A DNA stretch of 64,000 nucleotides from Cupriavidus consociatus (lineage in GTDB: Bacteria > Pseudomonadota > Gammaproteobacteria > Burkholderiales > Burkholderiaceae), in NCBI RefSeq assembly GCF_017814975.1, contig NZ_JAGIQA010000013.1, positions 124,001-188,000 of the forward strand, read 5' to 3'. The notes under the pieces were generated by a model, which was not told the DNA's origin, did not search any database, and saw only the letters and a list, made by a program, of their open reading frames with translations. This document shows, one piece after another, positions 8,539-15,828 of this stretch. Position 1 is the stretch's first letter; each line of letters begins with the position of its first letter. Made by a program: the position numbers and the translations under genes.

Positions 8539-9427
8539 GCCCGCGCATTGCTCCGCCAATCGCATCCAGCTCCGCAAGCACAGCATCCGTCAACACAATC
8601 TCCCCCGCCTTCAAGTTCTCCCTCAAATGCCCCACCGACGAAGTCCCCGGAATCAACAACACATTCGGCGCCCGATGCAGCAACCAGGCCAGCGCCACCT
8701 GCATCGCCGTGGCCCCGATCCCTGCCGCCACCTTTGACAACCCCGCCGACTGAATCGGCGTGAACCCGCCAAGCGGAAAGAACGGCACGAACGCAATCCC
8801 CTGCTCCGCCAGTTCATCCACCAGCGCATCATCGCCACGCTGCACCAGGTTGTACTGGTTCTGCACACAGACAATCGGCGCAATCTTCCGCGCCTGCGCC
8901 ACCTGCGCCGATGTCACGTTGCTCAGCCCGATGTGGCGGACCAGCCCCTGCCTTTGCAGCTCGGCCAGCGCAGTGACTTCCCTTTCGATCGAGCCTTCCG
9001 TCGGCGCATGGATATCCCCCATGAGCCGCAGGTTGACGACATCCAGCACCTCCACACCCAGATTGCGCAGGTTGTCATGGACCGCTTGCCGGATGGCCTC
9101 CGGCTCAAGCGCCGGCAGCCACGAGGCGTCTTCGCCGCGGCGGGCGCCTACCTTGGTGACGATCACCAGGTCATCCGGGTAAGGATGGAGGGCTTCGCGG
9201 ATGAGCTGGTTGGTGATGTGCGGGCCGTAGAAATCACTCGTATCGATGTGGTTGACGCCGGACGCGACGGCTGCGCGCAGCACGGCGAGGGCTGCGGCTC
9301 GATCCTTCGGCGGTCCGAACACGCCGGGCCCGGCCAGCTGCATGGCGCCGTAGCCCATGCGGTTCACGGTGCGGCCGGCAAGCGTGTAGGTGGTGGCGGG
9401 ACGGTGCGGTTGGGACGTGGGGGACAT
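8525..9427 (-). CDS. YdbC-type NADPH-dependent aldo/keto reductase
   Basis: A 300-residue AKR with the TIM-barrel signature of E. coli YdbC throughout: GYGAMQLAGPGVFGPP near the N-terminus, NHIDTSDFYGPH carrying the catalytic Asp and Tyr, IVTKVGARRGEDASW with the catalytic Lys, then GLVRHIGLSNV and LLIPGTSSV for cofactor binding. The position of the usual catalytic His is Arg in NLRLMG, as I recall for YdbC too. Ribosome binding site GGAGAG precedes the ATG. It is transcribed divergently from a LysR gene that probably regulates it. The final few codons lie inside sequence related to the ydcF-like gene, so its 3' end may be a recombination junction. Substrate unknown; a pyridoxal-type or general carbonyl substrate is possible. 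Confidence 0.9.
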   Translation of the reverse strand: MSPTSQPHRPATTYTLAGRTVNRMGYGAMQLAGPGVFGPPKDRAAALAVLRAAVASGVNHIDTSDFYGPHITNQLIREALHPYPDDLVIVTKVGARRGEDASWLPALEPEAIRQAVHDNLRNLGVEVLDVVNLRLMGDIHAPTEGSIEREVTALAELQRQGLVRHIGLSNVTSAQVAQARKIAPIVCVQNQYNLVQRGDDALVDELAEQGIAFVPFFPLGGFTPIQSAGLSKVAAGIGATAMQVALAWLLHRAPNVLLIPGTSSVGHLRENLKAGEIVLTDAVLAELDAIGGAMRGHAVA

Positions 9428-9520
9428 GGCGCTCTCCTTGATTCGGTTTGGCTGAACAGGTGGCGCCAGTATGTTTGGCGTTGCAGTGTTTGATAATCCG
9501 GCCTAGATTGAATGGGTTGT

Positions 9521-9533
9521 TTCAAATTTTGAA
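9521..9533. promoter_or_regulatory. LTTR-type palindrome in the AKR/LysR divergent region
   Basis: TTCAAATTTTGAA is a perfect 6-bp inverted repeat around one base and fits the T-N11-A rule for LysR-type regulators. It ends 8 bp before the lysR start codon, a position suited to autorepression. Confidence 0.5.
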
Positions 9534-9540
9534 CACTGAC

Positions 9541-10449
9541 ATGGAATTCAATGATCTGGCCGCGTTCGTGTCGGTGGCCCGCGCCGGGGGCTTTCGGGAT
9601 GCGGCGCGGATCGGGGGCGTTTCGGCGTCAAGCCTGAGCATCGCCGTGCGCCGCCTGGAGGCGAAGCTGGGCTTGCGCCTGCTTAACCGCACCACACGCA
9701 GCGTCGCCCCGACCGAAGCGGGGCTGCGCCTGCTCGAGCGGCTCACGCCGCTGTTCAGCGAGATGGAGTCCGCGCTGGACGTCCTGAACGCCTTCCGCGA
9801 CAAGCCGTCCGGCACGCTCAAGCTGAACGTGCCATCGAGCGCCGCGTGGACGGTGTTGCCAGACATCCTGCAGCCGTTTCTGGACGCCTACCCCGACATC
9901 CGCGTAGAGGTCGTGGTCGAGGATGGATTTGTCGACGTGCTGGCCATCGGCTGCGACGCGGGCATCCGCTACGAAGAGCGGCTTGAGCAGGACATGGTCG
10001 CCATCCCGATCGGGCCGCGCGTGCAATGCTTCGCGACGGCGGCAACGCCTGGCTATCTCGACCGGCACGGCAGGCCGGAGCACCCGCGCGATTTGCTCTC
10101 GCACGTCTGCCTGCGCGGGCAGTTCGCCGGTGGCGCCACGCCACCGTGGGTGTTCGAGCGTAATGGGGAGGAGTTGCGGTTGGATCCGCCGCACCGGTTG
10201 CTGATCCGGCCTGCCGCGTCTATCGACCTGGCGATCAGTACGGCGCTGGCTGGCGTTGGGGTGATCCACATCTTCGAGGGGAAGCTGCGGCCGTATCTCG
10301 AAAGCGGGGCGCTGGAGCCGATTCTTGAGCCTTGGTGGCAGAAGTTCTCAGGACCGTTTCTTTACTATCCGGGGCGAAGGCACTTGCCGGCGCCGTTGCG
10401 GGCGTTTGTGGATTTCCTGAAGGCCAGCGCAGAGGCATTGCACCCCTAA
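9541..10449 (+). CDS. LysR-family transcriptional regulator
   Basis: A 302-residue regulator starting at the ATG at 9541. The open frame extends upstream, but that start would run through the promoter palindrome. Residues 1-60 form the winged helix-turn-helix (FVSVARAGGFRDAARIGGVS..SLSIAVRRLE, then LLNRTTRSVAPTEAG), and residues ~90-300 the periplasmic-binding-fold effector domain (SGTLKLNVPSSAAWTVLPDI). It belongs to the CrgA/DsdC-like group common in beta-proteobacteria. Divergent arrangement with the YdbC-like reductase gene, 113 bp away, implies it controls that gene and itself. The inducer is unknown. Confidence 0.92.
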   Translation: MEFNDLAAFVSVARAGGFRDAARIGGVSASSLSIAVRRLEAKLGLRLLNRTTRSVAPTEAGLRLLERLTPLFSEMESALDVLNAFRDKPSGTLKLNVPSSAAWTVLPDILQPFLDAYPDIRVEVVVEDGFVDVLAIGCDAGIRYEERLEQDMVAIPIGPRVQCFATAATPGYLDRHGRPEHPRDLLSHVCLRGQFAGGATPPWVFERNGEELRLDPPHRLLIRPAASIDLAISTALAGVGVIHIFEGKLRPYLESGALEPILEPWWQKFSGPFLYYPGRRHLPAPLRAFVDFLKASAEALHP

Positions 10450-10473
10450 CGGCTGTTCTCCTTTCTACGCCAG

Positions 10474-10710
10474 ATCGACCAGAGCGCCGACCGCCTGCAG
10501 GCGTTTGTCCGACGAGAGACAGGCCCACGCAACGTGGGCCTGAAAGCAAAACGGCGCGAGCCGACTGGTCTCGCGCCGTTCTGGTTTTGGCACGGAGAAG
10601 TGCCACAAGCTGAAGCCTCAGTACTCCCTCAAGACCCAACTACTGATTGCCGCGAAGTACTCCCGCAGCCACGCATTGAAGCGAAGGTACAAAGGCGTCC
10701 CGGCTCCCAC
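10474..10710. repeat. repeat copy 3: DUF1484 3' tip and terminator joined to the ydcF-like 3' end
   Basis: Only ~25 bp of DUF1484 coding sequence remain (GAGCGCCGACCGCCTGCAGG), followed by the same double hairpin and then the complete, convergent DUF218 gene. It shares about 150-200 bp with copy 2 and thus flanks the AKR/LysR pair as a direct repeat. Confidence 0.75.
10550..10580. terminator. hairpin terminator, copy 3
   Basis: Perfect 11-bp stem (10550-10560/10570-10580), then a T-rich tail (TTCTGGTTTTGG). It lies between convergent genes and may terminate both. Confidence 0.65.
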
Positions 10711-11406
10711 GCCGAAGGCCTCGCTGAACCCTGCCTTGCGCGCGATTCCCACTGCCCGCCGCACGTGGAAATCGCTGGTCACCACCACAATCGTCTTCCC
10801 GGCATCGATGCCCTGTCCCTCCAGCAACCGCCGGCTGAACAACAGGTTCTCCTCGGTACTCGTACTCCGCCCCTCGCGAATGACCCTGTCCGATGCCACC
10901 CCACGCGCTACGAGGTAATCAGCCATGATGTCCGCCTCAACACACCGCAGCCCGAAGTCCTGCCCGCCGCTTACAACAATCTTGGCGTCCGGCCACCGCT
11001 GCGCCTGCACCAAGCCCTGATCCAGCCGCGCAATCAACGTCGGCGATGCCTCGCAGTTAGGCGTACCAGAGCCAAGAATGATGATCGCATTCACCGATGA
11101 CCCCGCCGGCACAGAGACCCCCATGCCGCTGCGGATGCCATGAAAGAACACCCCGACAGTGACCAGCCACGCAGCAAACGCAATCCACCCGGCGCGCCAA
11201 AGCAACTGGCGCCGCCGACCGGCCTTTCGCCACCGTGCCACGCCATCCCAGCACAACGCGAGCAACAGGAAGGCGATGCCAATGCACCCTGGCAACGTGA
11301 TGCCGAGGCTGAACAGCCCCATCCCCATCAGCGCGACTGCGTCGCCAAGCAGCACGGCACCAAGCAGTGCCAGGCCAAGGCGTATCCAGCGTCTGCTGCG
11401 TTCCAT
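10618..11406 (-). CDS. DUF218 (YdcF/SanA-like) membrane protein
   Basis: 262 residues from the ATG at 11406, chosen because AGGA precedes it; a longer frame opens at 11463. The N-terminal ~110 residues hold about three hydrophobic helices, and the remainder is a Rossmann-like DUF218 domain: AIIILGSGTP, DAKIVVSGGQ, ADYLVARGV...I.EGRSTSTEENL and VVVTSDFHVRRA. DUF218 proteins (YdcF, SanA, ElyC) act at the inner membrane in envelope functions; the reaction is not settled. Pieces of the same gene recur at ~2.3, 8.5 and 15.3 kb, so this appears to be the ancestral gene of the locus into which the neighbouring modules were placed. Confidence 0.88.
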   Translation of the reverse strand: MERSRRWIRLGLALLGAVLLGDAVALMGMGLFSLGITLPGCIGIAFLLLALCWDGVARWRKAGRRRQLLWRAGWIAFAAWLVTVGVFFHGIRSGMGVSVPAGSSVNAIIILGSGTPNCEASPTLIARLDQGLVQAQRWPDAKIVVSGGQDFGLRCVEADIMADYLVARGVASDRVIREGRSTSTEENLLFSRRLLEGQGIDAGKTIVVVTSDFHVRRAVGIARKAGFSEAFGVGAGTPLYLRFNAWLREYFAAISSWVLREY

Positions 11407-11449
11407 TGCCGGTCCTATTTTCATTGTTCTGATTGGCGGGCTTGCAGCA

Positions 11450-11776
11450 TTACCCGACCGCATAGGTCGCTAGATAGAGCGATGCGGTGGCCACTACGGG
11501 CCAGCCCAATAGTCGGAGGCGGTGCCTTCCCGAGGTGCCGCTTGCCTTCCAGCCAATTGCAGCAAACATGATTGAAGGCCCCAAAAAATAGAAGTAGAGC
11601 AAGCCTGTGTACCACGCGGGCACTACGCAGACACTAGCATCCCAACAGCCCTCCAGGTTTTGGAAGTTCCAACCAAGCCCGAGGCGAAAGCTCATGCGAC
11701 TACCCACCCAGCAAGCTGCCCAAGTGGTTGCGAAGCCAGCTAGCCAGAACGCTGCGGCCGTAAAGATCCGTCTCAT
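11450..11776 (-). CDS. three-helix membrane protein, candidate immunity protein for Tae4
   Basis: 108 residues from the ATG at 11776, whose ATGA overlaps the stop of the amidase gene, the usual sign of translational coupling. A frame from 11788 is also possible. It contains three hydrophobic segments: about residues 5-25 (AAAFWLAGFATTWAACWV), 53-73 (WYTGLLYFYFLGPSIMFAAI) and 90-107 (GWPVVATASLYLATYAV). No family recognised. Known Tae4 immunity proteins (Tai4) are small soluble periplasmic proteins, which this is not. Position directly after the effector makes it the immunity candidate by context alone. A decayed relative lies at ~13.2 kb. Confidence 0.7.
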   Translation of the reverse strand: MRRIFTAAAFWLAGFATTWAACWVGSRMSFRLGLGWNFQNLEGCWDASVCVVPAWYTGLLYFYFLGPSIMFAAIGWKASGTSGRHRLRLLGWPVVATASLYLATYAVG

Positions 11777-12366
11777 TTGATTTCCCAAAACAAGATTTCC
11801 GTAGATTTTCCCAGGTCGGAATAGAGGAAATTCGAGTTAATGCCGAAGACAAAGCGCCCAACATTTGAGGCCAGGCCTCCAGCACTACTGATTGTCATCC
11901 TCAATCCGTTCCAGAGATCGACATGACCGCCACTGACACGCGCGGCGGATTCGCCATCCCGCCTCCAGTAGTTCTTGAAGGCAACAATACCTGTCCGCCC
12001 CTTGATCCTCTTTTGCCAATCGGCGCCTGTTATGTCCTCCGGTGCTCCGATGCCAGCCAGCGGCTTCAGGCGCAGCCAATCTGCCAATTCGGACGCCAGC
12101 ACTGCGGTGCGCTTGCCGTCCAGGCGAATCTGCCCCTTGCCGCGGAAGGACTGCATCTCAACGCCTACTTTGTGCAAGGTCACGCTCATGCGAATTGCGC
12201 ATTGATTCTCGAAGCCGGGCGGCACGTCGCCTGTCTTGGGATCGACGTACGGCGTGCCTGCCGGGTATGCGGCCCATAGTTCGGCAAACGTGATTGCCCT
12301 CAGCGGTACCTCGACCTTGGAGTCGGCCTTGCTATTGGTTGGAATTTGCCTCTTTTTGTTAGGCAT
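11773..12366 (-). CDS. tae4: Tae4-family type VI secretion amidase effector
   Basis: 197 residues from the ATG at 12366, which has a GGGAG-type ribosome binding site and overlaps the stop of the PAAR gene by 8 bp. It carries the NlpC/P60-like Tae4 pattern: catalytic C56 in ENQCAIRMS and H148 in SGGHVDLWNG, with TGIVAFKNYW between them. Tae4 enzymes cut the D-Glu/mDAP bond of peptidoglycan in the periplasm of rival cells. The PAAR gene upstream would supply the delivery tip, and the small membrane protein downstream probably gives self-protection. No T6SS structural genes lie in the window, so this is an orphan effector cassette. Confidence 0.88.
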   Translation of the reverse strand: MPNKKRQIPTNSKADSKVEVPLRAITFAELWAAYPAGTPYVDPKTGDVPPGFENQCAIRMSVTLHKVGVEMQSFRGKGQIRLDGKRTAVLASELADWLRLKPLAGIGAPEDITGADWQKRIKGRTGIVAFKNYWRRDGESAARVSGGHVDLWNGLRMTISSAGGLASNVGRFVFGINSNFLYSDLGKSTEILFWEIK

Positions 12367-12940
12367 TCCCGTCTCCCAGGTGCTTGGCCAAGGCCTCATC
12401 TCCCCAATAGACCGTGAGCGTCCCGGCTTCTATCGTTGCTACACGGGGTAGATGCCCCTGTTCGTCTGTATGGCCGAACAGCCGCCGGCCGTCTGACGTC
12501 TCGACAAAGTATGGGTAGTCCGCAAGTGGCCCGTGCGGACCAACTGCAATCACGAGCTCGTCGAACGTCGTCGAAGTCGATAGCCCCCTTGCTACCGATT
12601 CCGCCAGGCCCGGATCCAGCGGACGGGTTACCCCATCGCCCGTGCCCATGTCCTCATACCAGGCGTTGCCGGAAAGTGTGGCGACAATCCTCGGCGGCGA
12701 CGGGCATTTGCACATCACTACATCACCGTCTAGCGCGACTTCACCCATGAACCTCATACGGCGCGGCCCACCGGCCTTTGCGATGGTGCCGGTGCTCTTG
12801 CAGGCTTCGCAGTAGGCCTGGCCACCAATCAGAACCACTTGGTGACCCGAGTCACCAAAGGTGCAAGGAGAGCCACCATACGGCAGTAGTCTTCCGCCGT
12901 TTAGTAGTGCATCGCCAATGACGGCAATTCTGCGCATCAT
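12359..12940 (-). CDS. PAAR-domain protein of the type VI secretion tip
   Basis: 193 residues. The first ~95 form a PAAR-like domain (IGDALLNGGRLLPYG..., IGGQAYCEACKSTGTIAKAGG, ALDGDVVMCKC) with Cys and His residues suited to the zinc-binding apex of the VgrG spike. The C-terminal ~100 residues are an extension of unknown function (ETSDGRRLFGHTDEQGHLPRV) that may act as an adaptor for the amidase encoded next. The first gene of a PAAR-tae4-membrane protein operon with overlapping junctions. Two adjacent ATG codons leave the start uncertain by one residue. Confidence 0.87.
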   Translation of the reverse strand: MMRRIAVIGDALLNGGRLLPYGGSPCTFGDSGHQVVLIGGQAYCEACKSTGTIAKAGGPRRMRFMGEVALDGDVVMCKCPSPPRIVATLSGNAWYEDMGTGDGVTRPLDPGLAESVARGLSTSTTFDELVIAVGPHGPLADYPYFVETSDGRRLFGHTDEQGHLPRVATIEAGTLTVYWGDEALAKHLGDGNA

Positions 12941-13055
12941 GGCGTAGCTTCCGGCTTGTCGTTGGACTGGCTGCTATTTCGCATATGGTCTCCAAGGTAT
13001 CGCCTCGTGCGCGAGATTGCGCGCGACCATTTCGACGTAAGGTTGTTAGGGATTC
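12941..13055 (-). pseudogene. possible 3' tail of a lost gene upstream of PAAR
   Basis: On the minus strand a 38-codon open stretch ends in TGA overlapping the PAAR start codon (…KWSRAISRTRRYLGDHMRN…). The overlap is typical of an operon mate whose 5' part is gone. No family recognised. Confidence 0.3.
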
Positions 13056-13199
13056 AAGCCGAAAGTTCTGAATCTGTGGTGAGGTTTGCTTCGAGAACGA
13101 CTCAGGCTACTACTTGGACGGGCTCGCCACGTGATTCCACTGAACTGTCGCGGGCAGGACGCCGGCTGTGTTTCACTGCTGGGCCCTCCAGATAATTGA

Positions 13200-13310
13200 C
13201 CGCTAGATTTTCTAACGGCATATGTCACCAGATAGAGCGGAACCGTAACCACTACGAGCCACCTTCCCGTCAGCAGGGCGGACCAGAATCCGCTCAATAT
13301 CATGCGGATA
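13200..13310 (-). pseudogene. fragment of a second small membrane (immunity-like) gene
   Basis: The minus strand encodes a segment ending LVVVTVPLYLVTYAV, closely matching the last helix of the membrane protein at 11.45 kb (PVVATASLYLATYAV). The 5' part is absent and the frame runs on past the expected stop. It looks like the remnant of an older effector-immunity unit. Confidence 0.5.
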
Positions 13311-13318
13311 CGTTTAAC

Positions 13319-15094
13319 TCAGGGCAATTTGGTGAGCAACTTGATGAAGTTGCGCTTCGCGCGATAGGTGGCGCGGATCTCCTCTAGTTCTCTGGTGAAC
13401 TCTGCGCGCTCGCCCAGCTTTGCTCGCAGGCTTCCAATGGCACGCACGGTTTCAAATGCTTCGTCATAGCGCGCCTTGCCCGTGCCGCTCTCGACAGCGA
13501 CCGGCAGCAGCCGCCGATAGAGGGCAATCGCGTCATGGGGATGCGTTCCGGCGCGGACGGCTGCCATGTGGGGCCATAGTTGCGTAGCCACCGGGCCGCC
13601 GACGAAGACGTCCCAGGCAACATCGTTCTTCTCTTCGGAGAGGAAAAGCTTGACCAGTTCGGCGCGCGTGGGCGTCTGCCAGGCAAAGCGTTTGGATTTC
13701 TTGCTCGACTCCTCTTCCTTGATAAGCGCCCAAAGGAGCTCGATTGCGCGCTCCCGGGTCTCATCATGCCGACCGATGGCCGTAGCAACCTTCATCAAGG
13801 CGGGGAACGTACCTGCCGTAGGATGCATCTCGAAGCGGCGCCATGCGAACGTAGCGGCCTGGTCGAACTCGCCGCGACGCAGATACGCGTCGATGCAAAA
13901 GTCGAGCAGGCGCGCGTCGACATTCCTGCCTGATTCACGAAGGCCTCGCTCGGCCCACGCGAGACCCTCGTCCGGACGGCCATGCTTCACGCAAAGTTCT
14001 GCTATCTGAAGAAAGCGATACGGACTCGACAGGTCCTTGGAGCGAATTCGGATGAGTGCATCAATGTCGCCGTCAAGCTCGGCCAGGGTTTGCATTGCGT
14101 GCTCGAGATTCAGGCGGCGTGAGTCGAATGACTGGCGAGACTCATTGCCCGGGGCAAGCGAGGCGATGGCTTCCCAGGCCTCGCTGACGAGTTGACGGTA
14201 GCGACGCAGCCCGCTCTTGCCCAGAGGTTCTGCGTATGCGGGCAACACATTGTAAAAAGTATCCCATTGCCCTTCTGTCTGCAGGCGGAAGAGCCGCTCC
14301 GCAAGCTTCGCAGGGTCGGGGCGGGTCTCCCGGCATGCGTCGAGATGAACAGACGCCAGCTCCAGGATGCCAGGCATCACGCCCCCGCCGGAATCGTCAA
14401 TCTGCTCAAGGCTCATTTCCGCGCCGGCAATTGCCAGCTCGGTGAGTTCGACCACTTGCGCAGCGTGCGACCCAGTGAGCCTCTGGCGCAACGTCTCGGC
14501 CAGCGACATCAGGCTGTCGCCGTAATCGCCAGCCTCCGTCCAGTCCAGCGGCCGGGAGATGCGCGTGACCTGCCGCACGGCAGTTCTCATGCTCGGAAGA
14601 TCGGACGCCTGCGCCGAGCGCGCGGCGAACAGCAACTTGTCGCGTAAGGTCCGGTCAAGTTCGACGGCTTCCAGCAGCAGTTCCTGAAGCGCGTCCTTGT
14701 CCAGCGTCGCCACGTACTCGCGAATCACTTCCTCATAGGTCTTTCGCTTCTTGCGCGGCTTCTCCTGAGTGGCCTCCTCGGCATGGAACACCTCTTCGCC
14801 AGTGTTTTCGAGCCAGGCGAGTGTAACGGCCACCGCGTGCTTGCAGAAAACACCTTGATCGCCTACCGGACAGTTGCATGCATAGGCGAGTTCGCCATCG
14901 CCAGCGACGGTCAGCTCGACACGGTAACGGTGGGTTCCGCGTACGCTGGCGCGAATGGCACCTTCGTGTTCCTCAAGTCGAGACACGACACCGTCATGGA
15001 AATAGGCCATGCCGCGCGCGAACGTCCCGGTGTCGGTCCGGTCCTGGACTTCGGCGAGTGTGAGGATTTCAGCGAGCTTTACAGGTGCGGACAT
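13319..15094 (-). CDS. SWIM zinc-finger protein with TPR-like helical body
   Basis: 591 residues from the ATG at 15094; the frame is open further upstream to 15196. The SWIM finger is near residues 70-95: ACNCPVGDQGVFCKH (CxC..CxH), a zinc-binding motif for DNA or protein contacts. A basic linker follows (EKPRKKRKTYEE), then ~430 residues of helical repeats resembling TPR/SEL-type arrays (GRPDEGLAWAERGL, GEFDQAATFAWRRF). Such proteins are widespread in bacteria with no settled function. It sits next to the T6SS cassette without overlap and is probably a separate transcription unit. Confidence 0.85.
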   Translation of the reverse strand: MSAPVKLAEILTLAEVQDRTDTGTFARGMAYFHDGVVSRLEEHEGAIRASVRGTHRYRVELTVAGDGELAYACNCPVGDQGVFCKHAVAVTLAWLENTGEEVFHAEEATQEKPRKKRKTYEEVIREYVATLDKDALQELLLEAVELDRTLRDKLLFAARSAQASDLPSMRTAVRQVTRISRPLDWTEAGDYGDSLMSLAETLRQRLTGSHAAQVVELTELAIAGAEMSLEQIDDSGGGVMPGILELASVHLDACRETRPDPAKLAERLFRLQTEGQWDTFYNVLPAYAEPLGKSGLRRYRQLVSEAWEAIASLAPGNESRQSFDSRRLNLEHAMQTLAELDGDIDALIRIRSKDLSSPYRFLQIAELCVKHGRPDEGLAWAERGLRESGRNVDARLLDFCIDAYLRRGEFDQAATFAWRRFEMHPTAGTFPALMKVATAIGRHDETRERAIELLWALIKEEESSKKSKRFAWQTPTRAELVKLFLSEEKNDVAWDVFVGGPVATQLWPHMAAVRAGTHPHDAIALYRRLLPVAVESGTGKARYDEAFETVRAIGSLRAKLGERAEFTRELEEIRATYRAKRNFIKLLTKLP

Positions 15095-15828
15095 GGAGGT
15101 GGCGTCCCATTGAAGAGATGCCGCAACGGACTGCGGATTGGCACGATGATACCTGTCCGGCCGCGGCGGACGCGGGTCATGCCGAGGCTGACCCATGCAT
15201 CAGGGATTGCCCGCGCCGGTGATGGACAGCAACAATTTGCTCATTGCCAATCTCGTCCACGAATGGATCAGTCATGCGGTGAAGGGCAGCATGTCCCGCT
15301 GAGCAAACGCAATCCATCCCGCGCGCCAGAGGACCAGCCGTCTCCGATTCGCCTTCCGCCCCAACCAGTGACAGGTGGCGTATCCAGTGTGTGCTGCGTT
15401 TCATTGCCGGTCCTGCGTCCACCACATCAGATCGTCCTCTTATCCATATCGCCGTGGATATAAAAATGACTTGGGTCAAGGTTCATTTCTATCCTCGTCC
15501 ATGCTACAGCTTCGCTGAAATTCTGTTGACGCTACCCAACGAGATGTAAATTTCGATAAGGCTTAGGAAGCGTCCTACATTCGCCCTAAAGTCCGCTTGT
15601 TACTGTCGCGCCAACTCAGCGCGGAAAGTAGCCTACGGACGCCACGTCGTAATTGAGATGCGACCGTAGCCGTGGCCCGGTGTCGGGGCCTTTCGCTACC
15701 TGGCTGAGAAGCGACGTTACAAAGAGAGCGATGAAGGCCGCGCGCGGCCTGCCTGTCAGCTCAACAGGCGCCAGGCGCGCTGGCGCATGCGCGTTGCCTT
15801 CGGCGTGGCCCGGCTCCGCGCGCGGTGA
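15095..15828. other. gene-poor stretch with ydcF-like relic
   Basis: No intact gene in ~730 bp. About 15,295-15,415 contains a decayed DUF218 5' end (listed separately). The rest, including AT-rich sequence at 15,480-15,600, shows no recognisable gene. It appears to mark the right edge of the modular region. Confidence 0.6.
15295..15415 (-). pseudogene. decayed 5' end of a second ydcF-like gene
   Basis: Two blocks match the intact DUF218 gene in the same orientation. About 15,378-15,413 corresponds to 11,380-11,417 (start region, GGCGTATCCAG.GT.TGCTGCGTT.CATTGCCGG). About 15,300-15,345 corresponds to 11,172-11,225 (AGCAAACGCAATCCA.CC). Roughly 140 bp between the blocks is missing. Divergence of perhaps 15-20% by eye indicates an old paralogue, not a recent copy. 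Confidence 0.7.

Noticed and set aside
11450..12940. Complete type VI secretion locus
   Set aside because: Only PAAR, an amidase effector and a small membrane protein are present; no Tss structural genes, VgrG or ClpV.
1..15800. Integrative element with integrase and tRNA attachment site
   Set aside because: No integrase, transposase or tRNA gene is visible; the structure is better explained by homologous recombination between DUF1484/ydcF repeats. The left end is outside the window, so this remains open.
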